Source of the DNA: a virus | Length of the DNA stretch: 33,632 nt | Virus record (IMG/VR): IMGVR_UViG_3300035703_000283 | Coordinates: 1-33,632 of that record | Reading direction: 5' to 3' (one strand) | The notes under the pieces: model-generated | What the model saw: the letters and a program-made list of their open reading frames with translations, nothing else | What the model was told of the DNA's origin: nothing | Databases searched by the model: none | Shown here: piece after piece, positions 1 through 8,231 of the stretch | Numbering within the stretch: the first letter of the stretch is position 1 | Layout of the letters: every line of letters starts with the position of its first letter | Translations under genes and position numbers: made by a program

Positions 1-50
1 GCACAACAAGCACATGGTTGTTTGTGTACCACCGCCTATGGTTGATGGTG

Positions 51-593
51 ATGGGCAGACCGAGGACAGGAACTGGTGGAGGTCGCAAGGCCGAGCCGAT
101 TGAAAAGAAACGGCTGCGGGGCGCACGGATTCGGAACGCTCCCGGTGCTTTGCCTGTGCCTGAGTTCGCTTTGGCTGTGGTCGATGCCAGTTCGTTGCCT
201 GAACCGCCAGCCGAGTTGGACGATTATGCCGCCGCGCTTTGGCTCATGTTCTGGGATGCAGGTCGACGTCATCTGAGTGAGAAGCATGACTCGGCTTTGA
301 TTGCGAAGTTGTGTCGGGCGATGGAGAAGGCTGAGCAGATTGAGGCTTGGATGGCGGATGATGTGGAGCGTTGGTTTTATGCGACGGCGAATGGGCAGTT
401 GGTGACGCATCCGTTGGTGAAGCAGTTGGCTGAGTTGAACGCACAGATCACTGCTTGGCTATCGTTGTTGGGGTTCACTCCGTCTGACCGGGCGAGGCTT
501 GGTTTGGCGGAGATAAGGGTGGCCAATGAGCTTGATCAGTTCCGTCAACGTAAGTCCAAGGTGGTCGACGTCGAGGAAGTACGCCCAGTCTGA
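51..593 (+). CDS. terS: Terminase small subunit (P27-like)
   Basis: Probably the DNA-recognition subunit of the packaging motor: it binds the phage packaging site and hands DNA to the large subunit. The protein is about 180 residues and opens with a basic, glycine-rich GRPRTGTGGGRK segment, as P27-family small terminases often do. A helical middle follows, with charged heptad-like stretches around residues 60-140. I chose ATG 51 because the family usually begins MGRP; an in-frame TTG at 18 and ATG at 45 are alternatives. It overlaps the large subunit gene by 68 bases. Position directly before an unmistakable large terminase supports the call more than sequence motifs do. A generic DNA-binding protein in the same place is the alternative. 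Confidence 0.8.
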   Translation: MGRPRTGTGGGRKAEPIEKKRLRGARIRNAPGALPVPEFALAVVDASSLPEPPAELDDYAAALWLMFWDAGRRHLSEKHDSALIAKLCRAMEKAEQIEAWMADDVERWFYATANGQLVTHPLVKQLAELNAQITAWLSLLGFTPSDRARLGLAEIRVANELDQFRQRKSKVVDVEEVRPV

Positions 594-1989
594 GGGTGAG
601 GCTGTCGTCGATTTTGCGGCGACGTTCATGCATGTGTCCAAGGGGCGGAAGGCTGGCGGCCCGTTTTTGGTGACGCCGTGGCAGGAGAAGTTGTTGGAGG
701 ATTTGTATGAGCGTCGTGATGATGGCCTGCTTAGGTATCGGCGCAGTCTGATTGGGTTGGGTCGTAAGAACGGGAAGTCTCTGCTCGGCTCTCTAATCGC
801 TTTGTATGGCTTGATTGAGGGTGAACATGGGGCCGAGGTGTATTCGGCTGCGGGTGACAGGCGTCAGGCGCGGGTGGTGTTTGATGAGGCGAAGTGGCAG
901 GTGCAACAGTCGCCTGCGTTGTCGGGTATTTGCAAGGTGTATCGGGATGCGATTGAGGTTCCGTCTACGCACAGCGTTTATCGGGTTCTGTCATCTGACG
1001 CCAAGTTGCAGCAGGGTCTGAATCCGTCAACAGTCATCTTTGACGAGTTGCACGTTCAGCCGAATTCTGAACTGTGGGATGCGTTGACGTTGGGTTCGGG
1101 TGCTCGTCGTGACCCGCAGATCGTGGCGATTACGACTGCCGGGTATGACTTGTCGAGTGTGTGTGGGACTTTGTATTCGTATGGTCAGCGTGTTGTGCGT
1201 GGCGAGTTGGAGGATGACTCGTTCGGGTTCTGGTGGTGGGAGGCTCCAGAAGGTTGCGATCTCAATGACCGTGAGGCGTGGCTGGCTGCGAACCCGAACC
1301 TGGCTGACGGGTTGCTTGACCCGGAGGACATGGAGATTGCGGTGCGTCAGACGTCGGAGATTGCGGTGCGTCGGTACAGGTTGAATCAGTGGGTTCGGAC
1401 TGCTGAGGATTCGTGGCTGCCGCAGGGTGCTTGGGAGTTGTGTCGGTCTGATGAGAAGCTTGAGGCCGATCAGGCTGTGTGGGTTGGGGTGGACATGGCG
1501 TTGAAGCACGACTCGATTGCGGTTGTGACGGTGGGTTGGGTTGGGGATCGTCTGGTGTCGGAGGCAAAGATTTGGTTGCCTGATGGTGGTGTGATGGATG
1601 TGTTTGCGGTGGAGTCGTTTTTGCGTGAGTTGGCGCAACGGTTTGATGTGCAAGAGATTGCGTTTGACCCGGCATTCTTTCAGCGGTCGGCTGAGGTGTT
1701 GGCTGAGGATGGGTTTCCGATGGTGGAGTTTCCGCAGTCTCCGCAACGCATGGTTCCTGCCTGCGGAAATTTGTATGAGTTGATTGTGAACAGGAAGTTG
1801 GCGCATGATGGGTCGCCGGTGTTTGCTGATCAGGTATTGTCGGCTGCGCAGCGCATGAAGGACAACGGGTGGACTTTGTCAAAGGGTAAGTCAAAGCGGA
1901 AGATTGACGCTGTGATTGCGTTGGCGATGGCGACGGATCGGGCGACTCGGCGTGTGGAGTCGGTTGAGCCTGGTTTTTTCGTGGTGTGA
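526..1989 (+). CDS. terL: Terminase large subunit
   Basis: ATPase and nuclease of the packaging motor, which cuts concatemers and pumps DNA into the prohead. The 487-residue length fits HK97-type enzymes. The N-terminal ATPase shows a Walker A-like GLGRKNGKS at residues 77-85 and a Walker B STVIFDE ending at about 174. The C-terminal RNase H-like nuclease shows acidic residues in the usual order: D323 in GVDMALKHD, D381 in AFDPAFF and D461 in KRKIDAVIA. The gene starts inside the small subunit gene, which suggests translational coupling. The reading frame is intact and nothing key is missing. Confidence 0.96.
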   Translation: MSLISSVNVSPRWSTSRKYAQSEGEAVVDFAATFMHVSKGRKAGGPFLVTPWQEKLLEDLYERRDDGLLRYRRSLIGLGRKNGKSLLGSLIALYGLIEGEHGAEVYSAAGDRRQARVVFDEAKWQVQQSPALSGICKVYRDAIEVPSTHSVYRVLSSDAKLQQGLNPSTVIFDELHVQPNSELWDALTLGSGARRDPQIVAITTAGYDLSSVCGTLYSYGQRVVRGELEDDSFGFWWWEAPEGCDLNDREAWLAANPNLADGLLDPEDMEIAVRQTSEIAVRRYRLNQWVRTAEDSWLPQGAWELCRSDEKLEADQAVWVGVDMALKHDSIAVVTVGWVGDRLVSEAKIWLPDGGVMDVFAVESFLRELAQRFDVQEIAFDPAFFQRSAEVLAEDGFPMVEFPQSPQRMVPACGNLYELIVNRKLAHDGSPVFADQVLSAAQRMKDNGWTLSKGKSKRKIDAVIALAMATDRATRRVESVEPGFFVV

Positions 1990-2022
1990 TCTAGGCTGGG
2001 TCGTCTACGCTAGGAGGGGACT

Positions 2023-2169
2023 ATGTGGGTGCTGTTGTTGGAGTTGATCGGTGTCGGCCTCGTGTTGACGGGTGTCGGGTTGTGGTCGGTTCCGGCGGCG
2101 GTGGTGCTTGCTGGGTTGCTGTGTTTGAGTGCCGCGTTCGGTTTGTCTCGTGTGAAGGGTGAGAAATGA
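2023..2169 (+). CDS. Tiny membrane protein
   Basis: A 48-residue protein with a very strong ribosome site (AGGAGGGGA at 2012-2020) just before ATG 2023. Its stop overlaps the portal start as ATGA. Residues 2-42 are almost wholly hydrophobic and form two short membrane segments separated by WSVPAA. The tail is basic (SRVKGEK). The strong ribosome site and 4-base overlap with portal argue that it is real. Function is unknown. A membrane protein between terminase and portal could anchor assembly or simply couple portal translation. Confidence 0.72.
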   Translation: MWVLLLELIGVGLVLTGVGLWSVPAAVVLAGLLCLSAAFGLSRVKGEK

Positions 2170-3725
2170 TCTTTGACAGATTGCTTGGACGCGAGAAGGA
2201 AGATCGTGCGATCTCGTATCAGTCACTGTTTGCGCTTGGTGACGGGTACACGTTTACGACGAACTCGGGAACGATTGTCACCCAAACCGACTCACTCAAG
2301 ATCGGCACGGTGTACGCCTGCGTTCGTTTGATCGCAGACAGCATTTCGACTCTGCCTGTTGATTCGTATTTCCGTTTTGATGGTGAGCGTGTCCCGTACC
2401 GTCCCCGCCCGATCTGGCTTGATCAGCCCGACATTGGTGTTTCCCGTGCCGACCATTTCCAGCAGGTTCTTGTCAGCCTTCTTCTGAACGGCAACTCGTT
2501 CACCCGCATCATCCGCGACGAGGACGGGGACATTCTGGGTTTGGCGGTGCTGAACCCTGAGCGTGTTGAGGCTCATCGTGACGCAATGGGTCGTGCCTAC
2601 TTCATCCACACGGGTGAGCAGGTGCAGTCTCGTATTGAGGCTGTGGACATGATTCACATTCGTGACCTTGTGTTGCCAGGTGAGATGCGTGGCAAGTCCC
2701 GCATCGAACTGGTGAAAGAGAACCTCGGTCTGTCAAAGGCGTTGGAGGAGTTCGCGGCCCGCTTCTTCGGGCAGGGTTCGTCCACGACTGGCATCATTCA
2801 GTTCCCTGGCAACCTGACCCGTGAGCAAGCGAAGAATCTGGTTGATGCCTTTGAGGAAGGCCATAAGGGGTTGCGCCGGTCGCATCGCCCCGGAATCCTC
2901 TTCGGTGGAGCCACATTCCAGAAGACGGGTGTTGACCCGAACGAGTCGCAGTTCTTGGAGTCCCGCCAGTTTGCTGTTGAGGAAATTGCTCGGGTGTTCC
3001 GTTGCCCGCCGTCAATGCTGGGTGTGACGACTCCTGGTGCGATGTCGTATGCGTCGGTTGAGGCGAACCAAATCCATTTCGTTGTGCATACGCTTCGCCC
3101 ATACATTGAGAAGCTTGAGCAGTCTTATTCGACGCTGCTTGCCGGTCGGGCGTTCATCAAGTTCAACGTGGAAGGTTTGCTCCGCGGCGATACCGCTGCC
3201 CGCACTGCCGCCTACTCGTCGGGTTTGCAGGCGGGATACATGTCGGTCAACGATGTGCGCCGTCTGGAAGATCAGCGGGCTATTGAGGGTGGCGATGTGT
3301 ACCGTGTCCCGCTTGCCAACATTGATATTCAGGCCGCAAACCTTGCTGACCTTGATCGCAAGACACTCATTGCTCAGCGTCTGATCTTGTCTGGGTTTGA
3401 TCCAGCTGGGGTGTTGGCTGCGCTGGACATGACACCTATTGAGCACACGGGTGTGCCGTCAACACAGTTGCAGCCGTTGCAGAACGTCAACCCTGTTGAC
3501 CCTGCCGCGGCTTATGAGGTGAATTCGCGTCGTGAACTCAACCTCAACCTCCCTGAGCAGGTGATTCATGTTCCTGCCCCGCATGTGCATGTGGATGCGC
3601 CTGTTGTGAATCTTCCCGAAACTGTCGTCAACGTGAACGTGCCTGAGCAGCGCACTGTGGTGCGCCGCGTTGAGCGTGACGCTGACGGGCGAATCGTCAA
3701 CATCATTGAAAGGGTTGAGGACTAA
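2166..3725 (+). CDS. Portal protein (HK97 family)
   Basis: Dodecameric ring at the capsid vertex through which DNA enters and leaves. The 519-residue chain carries typical HK97 portal features: TVYACVRLIADSISTLP near residues 48-64, the LLLNGNSF loop, NPERVE, and a C-terminal IARVFRCPPSMLG segment. After about residue 440 there is an unusual extension with repeated short strands (LNLNLPEQ, VIHVPAPH, VHVDAP, VVNLPE, VVNVNVPE) and then a charged end. The core is of normal length and the extension is additional. The gene sits between a small membrane protein and the head accessory genes, overlapping the next start by one base. Confidence 0.95.
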   Translation: MIFDRLLGREKEDRAISYQSLFALGDGYTFTTNSGTIVTQTDSLKIGTVYACVRLIADSISTLPVDSYFRFDGERVPYRPRPIWLDQPDIGVSRADHFQQVLVSLLLNGNSFTRIIRDEDGDILGLAVLNPERVEAHRDAMGRAYFIHTGEQVQSRIEAVDMIHIRDLVLPGEMRGKSRIELVKENLGLSKALEEFAARFFGQGSSTTGIIQFPGNLTREQAKNLVDAFEEGHKGLRRSHRPGILFGGATFQKTGVDPNESQFLESRQFAVEEIARVFRCPPSMLGVTTPGAMSYASVEANQIHFVVHTLRPYIEKLEQSYSTLLAGRAFIKFNVEGLLRGDTAARTAAYSSGLQAGYMSVNDVRRLEDQRAIEGGDVYRVPLANIDIQAANLADLDRKTLIAQRLILSGFDPAGVLAALDMTPIEHTGVPSTQLQPLQNVNPVDPAAAYEVNSRRELNLNLPEQVIHVPAPHVHVDAPVVNLPETVVNVNVPEQRTVVRRVERDADGRIVNIIERVED

Positions 3726-4108
3726 TGGCCACCGGCATCTCGTCATACTTGGGCAACGCTTGGCTTGATGCGTTGGGCAACAACACATCGTTCGCTGTCA
3801 CCACTGTCTATGTGAAACTGCACACGGGTGATCCTGGTGCGAACGGAACCAGCAACCCGGCAACCGAAACGACCCGCAAGGCTGTGTCGTTCGCTGCCGC
3901 GTCTAGCGGATCACTCGCCTCCGATGATGCTGTCACTTGGACGAACATTGCCGGGTCGGAAGACGCAACCCATTTCACCGCTTGGGACAATCTGTCGGCT
4001 GGAAACTTCCTGTTCTCGGGAACGATCACGGCGAACCCGTACACGGCGGGCGATACGTTCACGATTGCGTCGGGTGCGTTGACTGTTTCGTTGACTTTGG
4101 CATCGTAG
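3725..4108 (+). CDS. Phage structural protein, fiber or decoration type
   Basis: A 127-residue beta-rich protein. Its N-terminus (SSYLGNAWLDALGN, then TTVYVKLHTGDPG) and middle (TRKAVSFAAAS, FTAWDNLSAGNFLFSG) match a small-protein type that is widespread in siphoviruses and often labelled tail fiber protein. The exact role is not settled. Its position right after portal favours a head decoration or head-proximal fiber. The start codon overlaps the portal stop (TAATG), so it is probably translated with portal. Confidence 0.6.
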   Translation: MATGISSYLGNAWLDALGNNTSFAVTTVYVKLHTGDPGANGTSNPATETTRKAVSFAAASSGSLASDDAVTWTNIAGSEDATHFTAWDNLSAGNFLFSGTITANPYTAGDTFTIASGALTVSLTLAS

Positions 4109-4115
4109 GTTCGTC

Positions 4116-4988
4116 GTGACCGTTCAACGGTTCCGACTCGACGCCAGCCAACTTGACGACGAAGACTTCGGGCTGGACGGGCCGTCCCCCGCATTTGTTC
4201 TCGACTCGTCACAGCTTGACGGTGACGGCAAGTTAGACGGCGTCACCTTCACCGAACTCGGTGTCGGTACGGCCAGCCTCGGTGGTCTTGCCGCGGCAGG
4301 AACAGCCACAATCATCCCTGTCGTCGCCGGTACAGCGGTTGCCAGCCTCGGCGATTTGTTTGCTGAGGCAAGCGGGCAGATCAGTCATGTGGGTGTCGCC
4401 GAGGCGATCCTTGGTGCGCTGACGGCATCTGCGACCGCTGAGATTGACAACCCCGCTGTGGCTGATGCTCCATTGGGTGAGGCTGTCGTTTCGGCGTCTG
4501 CGGTGGTCACGGTTGCTGGTGTTGCTGCTGGTGTGTTGGGTGGGCTTACCGCGGCGGCGTCCGCCGGGGTAAGTGTTTCGGGTTCTGGCGTTGCCGGTTT
4601 GGGTGGCGGTTCGGTTTCGGCGGTTGGCGGTGTTTCTGTTTCGGCTGTCGGTTTGGCGGTGTTGGGTGGGGTTGTTGCTGAGGCTTTCGCTTCAGCGGGT
4701 GCGTTCGCTGTCGGTGCCGCCCAGTTGGGTGGTGTGGTGGCGTCTGCGGTTGGGTCTGTGGTGTCTGTCGGGCCGCAGCCGTCTGGTCAGCCATATCCGC
4801 GTGTTCGACGTCAGGTGAAGAAGCGTGAACCTGAGGTTGTCCCTGTTGTGGTTGTTGAGGAGGTTTCAGTTGTTTCAGTTGTGTCTGGGGTTGCTGGTGT
4901 CGGTTTGGGTGGTGTGGTTTCATCTGCGTTTGGTGGTGTGACGTTTTCGGGTGAAGACGATGATCTGGAAGTATTATTGTTGGTCTGA
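4116..4988 (+). CDS. 21-residue-repeat Ala/Gly/Val structural protein
   Basis: A 290-residue low-complexity protein starting at GTG 4116. Residues 5-42 hold two copies of an LDxSxLD motif (RLDASQLDD; VLDSSQLDG). From about residue 48 to 218 the chain is a tandem array with an LG pair at residues 55, 78, 99, 120, 141, 162, 183 and 204. The spacing is exactly 21 from 78 onward, with consensus roughly VAxAxLGGLxAxAxAxVxV. A basic proline-rich linker (about 219-245, VRRQVKKREPE) leads to one more repeat (LGG at 264) and an acidic end. No enzyme motif is visible. It lies in the head gene cluster, so a virion fiber or decoration role is the best inference. Confidence 0.7.
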   Translation: MTVQRFRLDASQLDDEDFGLDGPSPAFVLDSSQLDGDGKLDGVTFTELGVGTASLGGLAAAGTATIIPVVAGTAVASLGDLFAEASGQISHVGVAEAILGALTASATAEIDNPAVADAPLGEAVVSASAVVTVAGVAAGVLGGLTAAASAGVSVSGSGVAGLGGGSVSAVGGVSVSAVGLAVLGGVVAEAFASAGAFAVGAAQLGGVVASAVGSVVSVGPQPSGQPYPRVRRQVKKREPEVVPVVVVEEVSVVSVVSGVAGVGLGGVVSSAFGGVTFSGEDDDLEVLLLV

Positions 4989-4995
4989 GGTGATC

Positions 4996-5259
4996 ATGGC
5001 TCTTGCGAGTGGGACAGTTGCAGTTGGTACGGCAGCAACACAAATCAATGGCGCATCTGCCAACCCGTTGAAGTTGCACATTTGTAATAACGACAACACC
5101 GACGCTGTCTACATTGGTGGCGAGGCTGTAACGACTTCTACTGGTCTTGTGCTTGGAAAGTTGGAGCGCATCTATTTCGACCTCAATCCCGGTGAACGCA
5201 TCTACGCCGTGTCCAACAAGACTGGGCACATCCTGACCTGGATCTCACAAACTTTCTAA
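4996..5259 (+). CDS. Small beta-rich phage structural protein
   Basis: An 87-residue protein beginning MALASGTVAVGTAATQINGAS and ending ILTWISQTF. The pattern (N-terminal strand, LKLHICNND, VYIGGEAVTTSTGLVLG, LNPGERIYAVS) resembles small beta-sandwich proteins found beside phage head genes, whose role is usually undetermined. ATG 4996 follows a GAGGTGA ribosome site and suits the family N-terminus better than an in-frame ATG at 4951, which lies inside the preceding gene. The stop overlaps the next start as TAATG. Confidence 0.6.
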   Translation: MALASGTVAVGTAATQINGASANPLKLHICNNDNTDAVYIGGEAVTTSTGLVLGKLERIYFDLNPGERIYAVSNKTGHILTWISQTF

Positions 5260-6134
5260 TGCCGTATTTCATCACTGATTCCGCAGCAGGATGCTCAGGC
5301 TGGGCAACCATCAAAGATGATGGCGAAGTGATCGGCTGTCATACGACGAAGCAAGCTGCGATTGATCAAATGGTTGCAGTGTCTATCGCCGAAGGCATGG
5401 AACCGGGTGGCGAACGGGCCGATGCTGGGGAACTTGTAGAAGGCGATTTCGTTTCCTGGAACTCGTCTGGCGGTCGCGCCCGTGGCCGCATTGAGCACAT
5501 TATGACCGAGGGAACTTTGGGTGTCCCCGATTCAGATTTTTCAATTGAGGCTTCGCCAGACAATCCTGCTGCTTTGATCCGTATTTGGGAGCGTGTTCGT
5601 GGCGGGTGGCGTGAGACCGAGGTGTTGGTCGGACATCGTTTTTCTACTTTGACCAAGATCCAACCGTTGGAGGAACCCGATGAGGAAGTGCGACAAGTTG
5701 AGTTGGATGTGCCTCAATACATTCAGGAGGCTGCTCGACGCGGTTTGGACTATTACGGGCAGGGCTTGGGCGGTGATGGTTTGGTGGCTCGGACTATTCG
5801 TGAAGCTCGTCAAATGGCTCGCGGCGAAATTAGTGAAGACAAAGTAATCCGAGCGAACGCCTGGGGCAAACGACATCTAGTTGATTTGGAAGCCCCTCAG
5901 AACAGCGACTCGGACAATGAGCAATTCCCTGGTGCTGGGGCCGTCGCCTTCTATCTTTGGGGGATCAATCCGCTTGATCCTGAGCCTGCGATGGATTGGT
6001 TTGAGGATGCCGCCGAGTTGATCCGTGGCGAGGAGGACGACATGGATGACTCCGAGGACATGGACGATGATGAGATGCGTGTTCGCCGACTGCTCGTTTT
6101 GGAACGCTTGTCGCGCCTGTTTCTAGACAAGTAG
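5259..6134 (+). CDS. Tudor-like (DUF2945-type) domain fused to prohead-associated domain
   Basis: A 291-residue three-part protein. Residues 1-50 form a small domain (AAGCSGWATIKDDGEVIGCH). Residues about 59-136 match the hypervirulence-associated Tudor-like family: GDFVSWNSSGGRARGRI, PDSDFSI, DNPAALIRIW and VGHRFSTLTKI in order. Residues about 150-255 form a helical domain (ARRGLDYYGQGLGGDGLV, ISEDKVIRANAWGKRHL, PGAGAVAFYLWG) that I recognise from phage proteins near prohead proteases. The C-terminus is very acidic (EEDDMDDSEDMDDDEM), which is scaffold-like. It sits directly before the protease gene, so a role in prohead assembly is likely but inferred. Confidence 0.65.
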   Translation: MPYFITDSAAGCSGWATIKDDGEVIGCHTTKQAAIDQMVAVSIAEGMEPGGERADAGELVEGDFVSWNSSGGRARGRIEHIMTEGTLGVPDSDFSIEASPDNPAALIRIWERVRGGWRETEVLVGHRFSTLTKIQPLEEPDEEVRQVELDVPQYIQEAARRGLDYYGQGLGGDGLVARTIREARQMARGEISEDKVIRANAWGKRHLVDLEAPQNSDSDNEQFPGAGAVAFYLWGINPLDPEPAMDWFEDAAELIRGEEDDMDDSEDMDDDEMRVRRLLVLERLSRLFLDK

Positions 6135-6148
6135 TGTTCCTTGTTTGG

Positions 6149-6154
6149 TAGCGT
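6149..6154 (+). promoter_or_regulatory. Possible leaderless -10 element (TAGCGT)
   Basis: TAGCGT lies 7 bases before ATG 6162, and there is no Shine-Dalgarno sequence. TAnnnT is the actinobacterial -10 pattern, and this spacing would start the transcript at or next to the ATG. No convincing -35 is seen (TAGACA at 6124-6129, spacer 19). Confidence 0.3.
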
Positions 6155-6161
6155 TGAACGC

Positions 6162-6869
6162 ATGACTGAGCAGATCGAGACTCGCCGAATCACGACCAAC
6201 GAGTTCGAGCTTCGCGCAGGCCCGAACGGTGATGGCATGTCCTTCAGCGGATACGCCGCCGTGTTCAACAGCGACTCCGAGCCGCTTCCTTTTACGGAGC
6301 GTATTCTTCCCGGTGCGTTTAGGCGGTCGCTGAAGTCTCGCAACAATGTGCGCATGTATCTCAACCACGATTCGTCGATGCTGTTGGCGACCACTCGTGC
6401 TAAGACTTTGCGCCTTCAGGAAGATGAGCGCGGCCTGAAAGTTGAGGCTGACCTGCCTGACACTCAGATCGCTCGTGATCTTGCCACGCTGATGCGTCGG
6501 GGTGATGTGGATTCGATGTCGTTTGGTTTTTCGGTTCCGCAGGGCGGAGACCGTTGGACGGAAAACGGTGCTGTGCGCGAACTGAAGGAAGTCAAGTTGT
6601 ACGAGGTGTCGGTTGTGACCGGCTTCCCCGCCTATGCGGCCACCTCGGCCACAGTGCGCAGCCTTGACGCCCTTGCAGAACGCACCTCGGTCGACGCCGA
6701 CAAGATCGCCGAAGCGATCACTGTGCTCGAAGCCGGATCAACCCTCACTGACGATCAGGCCAGCCTGTTGAGTGAAGTCGTCGGCAAACTTCGTGCCAAG
6801 CCCGAGTTCACTCCATCCAAGTTGTCGCTGTTGGCGAAGCAACTTGATCTTGTCAAGGACATCGCCTAA
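6162..6869 (+). CDS. Prohead protease (HK97 family, peptidase U35)
   Basis: Serine protease that trims the capsid protein and then itself during head maturation. The 235-residue length is normal. Family landmarks are FSGYAAVFNSDSEPL near residues 28-42, ERILPGAF, MYLNHDSS with the likely catalytic His69, and the GDVDSMSFGF block with the likely catalytic Ser120. VKLYEVSVVTGFPAYAAT follows. A C-terminal helical tail (about 165-235) may target the enzyme into the prohead. ATG 6162 is preferred over TTG 6141. No ribosome site precedes it, but a TAGCGT element does, so the gene may start a leaderless transcript. It lies just upstream of the capsid gene it is expected to act on. Confidence 0.95.
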   Translation: MTEQIETRRITTNEFELRAGPNGDGMSFSGYAAVFNSDSEPLPFTERILPGAFRRSLKSRNNVRMYLNHDSSMLLATTRAKTLRLQEDERGLKVEADLPDTQIARDLATLMRRGDVDSMSFGFSVPQGGDRWTENGAVRELKEVKLYEVSVVTGFPAYAATSATVRSLDALAERTSVDADKIAEAITVLEAGSTLTDDQASLLSEVVGKLRAKPEFTPSKLSLLAKQLDLVKDIA

Positions 6870-6988
6870 CCTTTACATCTAACACGCCATTTCCGCGGAG
6901 CCGCGGATGGTGATGCTGGTTGAGGAGCCTCGCCAGGAATGAAGCAAATCCCTGCGTATTCAACCACTCACCGTAAGGAAACAATCAC
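6870..6988 (+). promoter_or_regulatory. Leader of the capsid gene with GC-rich hairpin
   Basis: A 119-base gap between protease and capsid genes. It contains a self-complementary TCCGCGG AG CCGCGGA (6892-6907) that can fold into a short hairpin without a T-run. AAGGA before ATG 6989 is the capsid ribosome site. TAACCT at 6867-6872, overlapping the protease stop, is -10-like. The gap could boost or separately control capsid expression; this is inference. Confidence 0.35.
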
Positions 6989-8176
6989 ATGAAGGAATAC
7001 ATCGACCGTCAGGTCGAACAGCGTCAGCGCGCATGGGAAGCCGCCAAGGCTCTCCTGGACACGGCTGCTGCTGAGAAGCGTGACCTGACCGCAGAAGAAG
7101 AGCAGACCTACCAGCGCATCAACAGCGACCTCGCTGAGCGCGCCGAGCGCATCCAGGCCCTCAAGGCCGACATGGAGCGTGAGGTGAAGTTGGCCGAAGC
7201 CACCCGCGACATCGTCGCGCAGGTGCGCCCCTCGGTCGCTCACGAGTCGCGCAACGATGCGGATCAGATCCGTTCGCTGGCCAACGGCGAAGTCCGTTCG
7301 CTCGTGTTCGAGCGTCGTGACGTTGTCAAGACCTCGGCTGGTGCTCCTGTCCCGACCTCGTTCTACGATCAGGTCATCGCACAGGCTCGCCTCGTCGGCC
7401 CGATGCTGGACGTTTCGACCGTCCTCAACACGGCTGGCGGAGAGAACCTCCAGATTCCGTCGCAGGCTGGTTGGTCGACGGCGGCAGTCGTCGGCGAAGG
7501 AACCGCCATCGACGAGTCCGACCCGACGTTCAACAGCTTCGTCACGCTCGGCGCATACAAGTATGCGTTCCTCGTGCAGCTGTCGCGTGAACTGATCGAA
7601 GACGCGGGTGTTGACATCCTCGGCTTCCTCGCCACGCAGACTGGTAACGAACTGGGCTTCCGTGTCAACGCTGGTCTCACCACCGGCAGCGGCTCGGGCG
7701 CACCCAACGGCATCGTCCCCAAGGCAAGCCTTGGTGTTACGGGCGGAACGGGTGTCACTGGTGCATTCACGGCAGACAACCTCATTGACCTCGCGTACAG
7801 CCTCAACGGTGCGGCGCGTCGTCTCCCCGGTGTCGGCTGGATGATGAACACCAAGTCCCTTGGCGCAGTGCGCAAGTTGAAGGACACCGCTGGTTACTAC
7901 ATCTTCAGCCCCGCGCTGGCAGATGGCAATGACCAGGTTCTGTCCTTCCCGGTGTACGAGAACCCGGCGATGGCTGACGCGGCGGTGAACGCCAAGTCGG
8001 TGCTCTTCGGTCACCTCCCCTCGTACTTCGTGCGCATGGCAGGCGGCCTCCGCCTGGATCGCAGCGACGACTATGCGTTCAACGCAGACCTCGTCACGTT
8101 CCGCGCCACGATGCGTGTGGACGGCAACCTGCCCCAGACGAGCCATGTCAAGTATTTCATCGGTGGAACGGCCTAA
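6989..8176 (+). CDS. Major capsid protein (HK97 fold)
   Basis: Main shell protein, 395 residues. Residues 1-100 are a charged helical delta-like domain (EQRQRAWEAAKALLDTAAA, LTAEEEQTYQRINSDL) of the kind that acts as internal scaffold and is removed by the prohead protease. The HK97 core follows: FYDQVIAQARLVGPML, IPSQAGWSTAAVVGEG, SFVTLGAYKYAFLVQLSREL with the E-loop region, LGFRVNAGLTTG, a long spine helix and a C-terminal strand VTFRATMRVDG. AAGGA precedes the start. A strong terminator follows the gene, so the capsid message probably ends there. Confidence 0.96.
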   Translation: MKEYIDRQVEQRQRAWEAAKALLDTAAAEKRDLTAEEEQTYQRINSDLAERAERIQALKADMEREVKLAEATRDIVAQVRPSVAHESRNDADQIRSLANGEVRSLVFERRDVVKTSAGAPVPTSFYDQVIAQARLVGPMLDVSTVLNTAGGENLQIPSQAGWSTAAVVGEGTAIDESDPTFNSFVTLGAYKYAFLVQLSRELIEDAGVDILGFLATQTGNELGFRVNAGLTTGSGSGAPNGIVPKASLGVTGGTGVTGAFTADNLIDLAYSLNGAARRLPGVGWMMNTKSLGAVRKLKDTAGYYIFSPALADGNDQVLSFPVYENPAMADAAVNAKSVLFGHLPSYFVRMAGGLRLDRSDDYAFNADLVTFRATMRVDGNLPQTSHVKYFIGGTA

Positions 8177-8231
8177 TAGCCTTCCCTCGGAGAATTTCCC
8201 AAGAAGCTTGATAACTTCCCACTAGGTTTGT

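Noticed and set aside
1027-1806. Minus-strand open frame opposite the large terminase
   Set aside because: Low-complexity Arg/His/Leu translation with no motifs and no start signals. It is antisense to conserved terminase motifs.
6968-8146. Long open frame of 392 codons on the minus strand
   Set aside because: It is the exact antisense of the major capsid gene, has no ribosome site and is a result of biased codons. The plus-strand protein is unmistakable.
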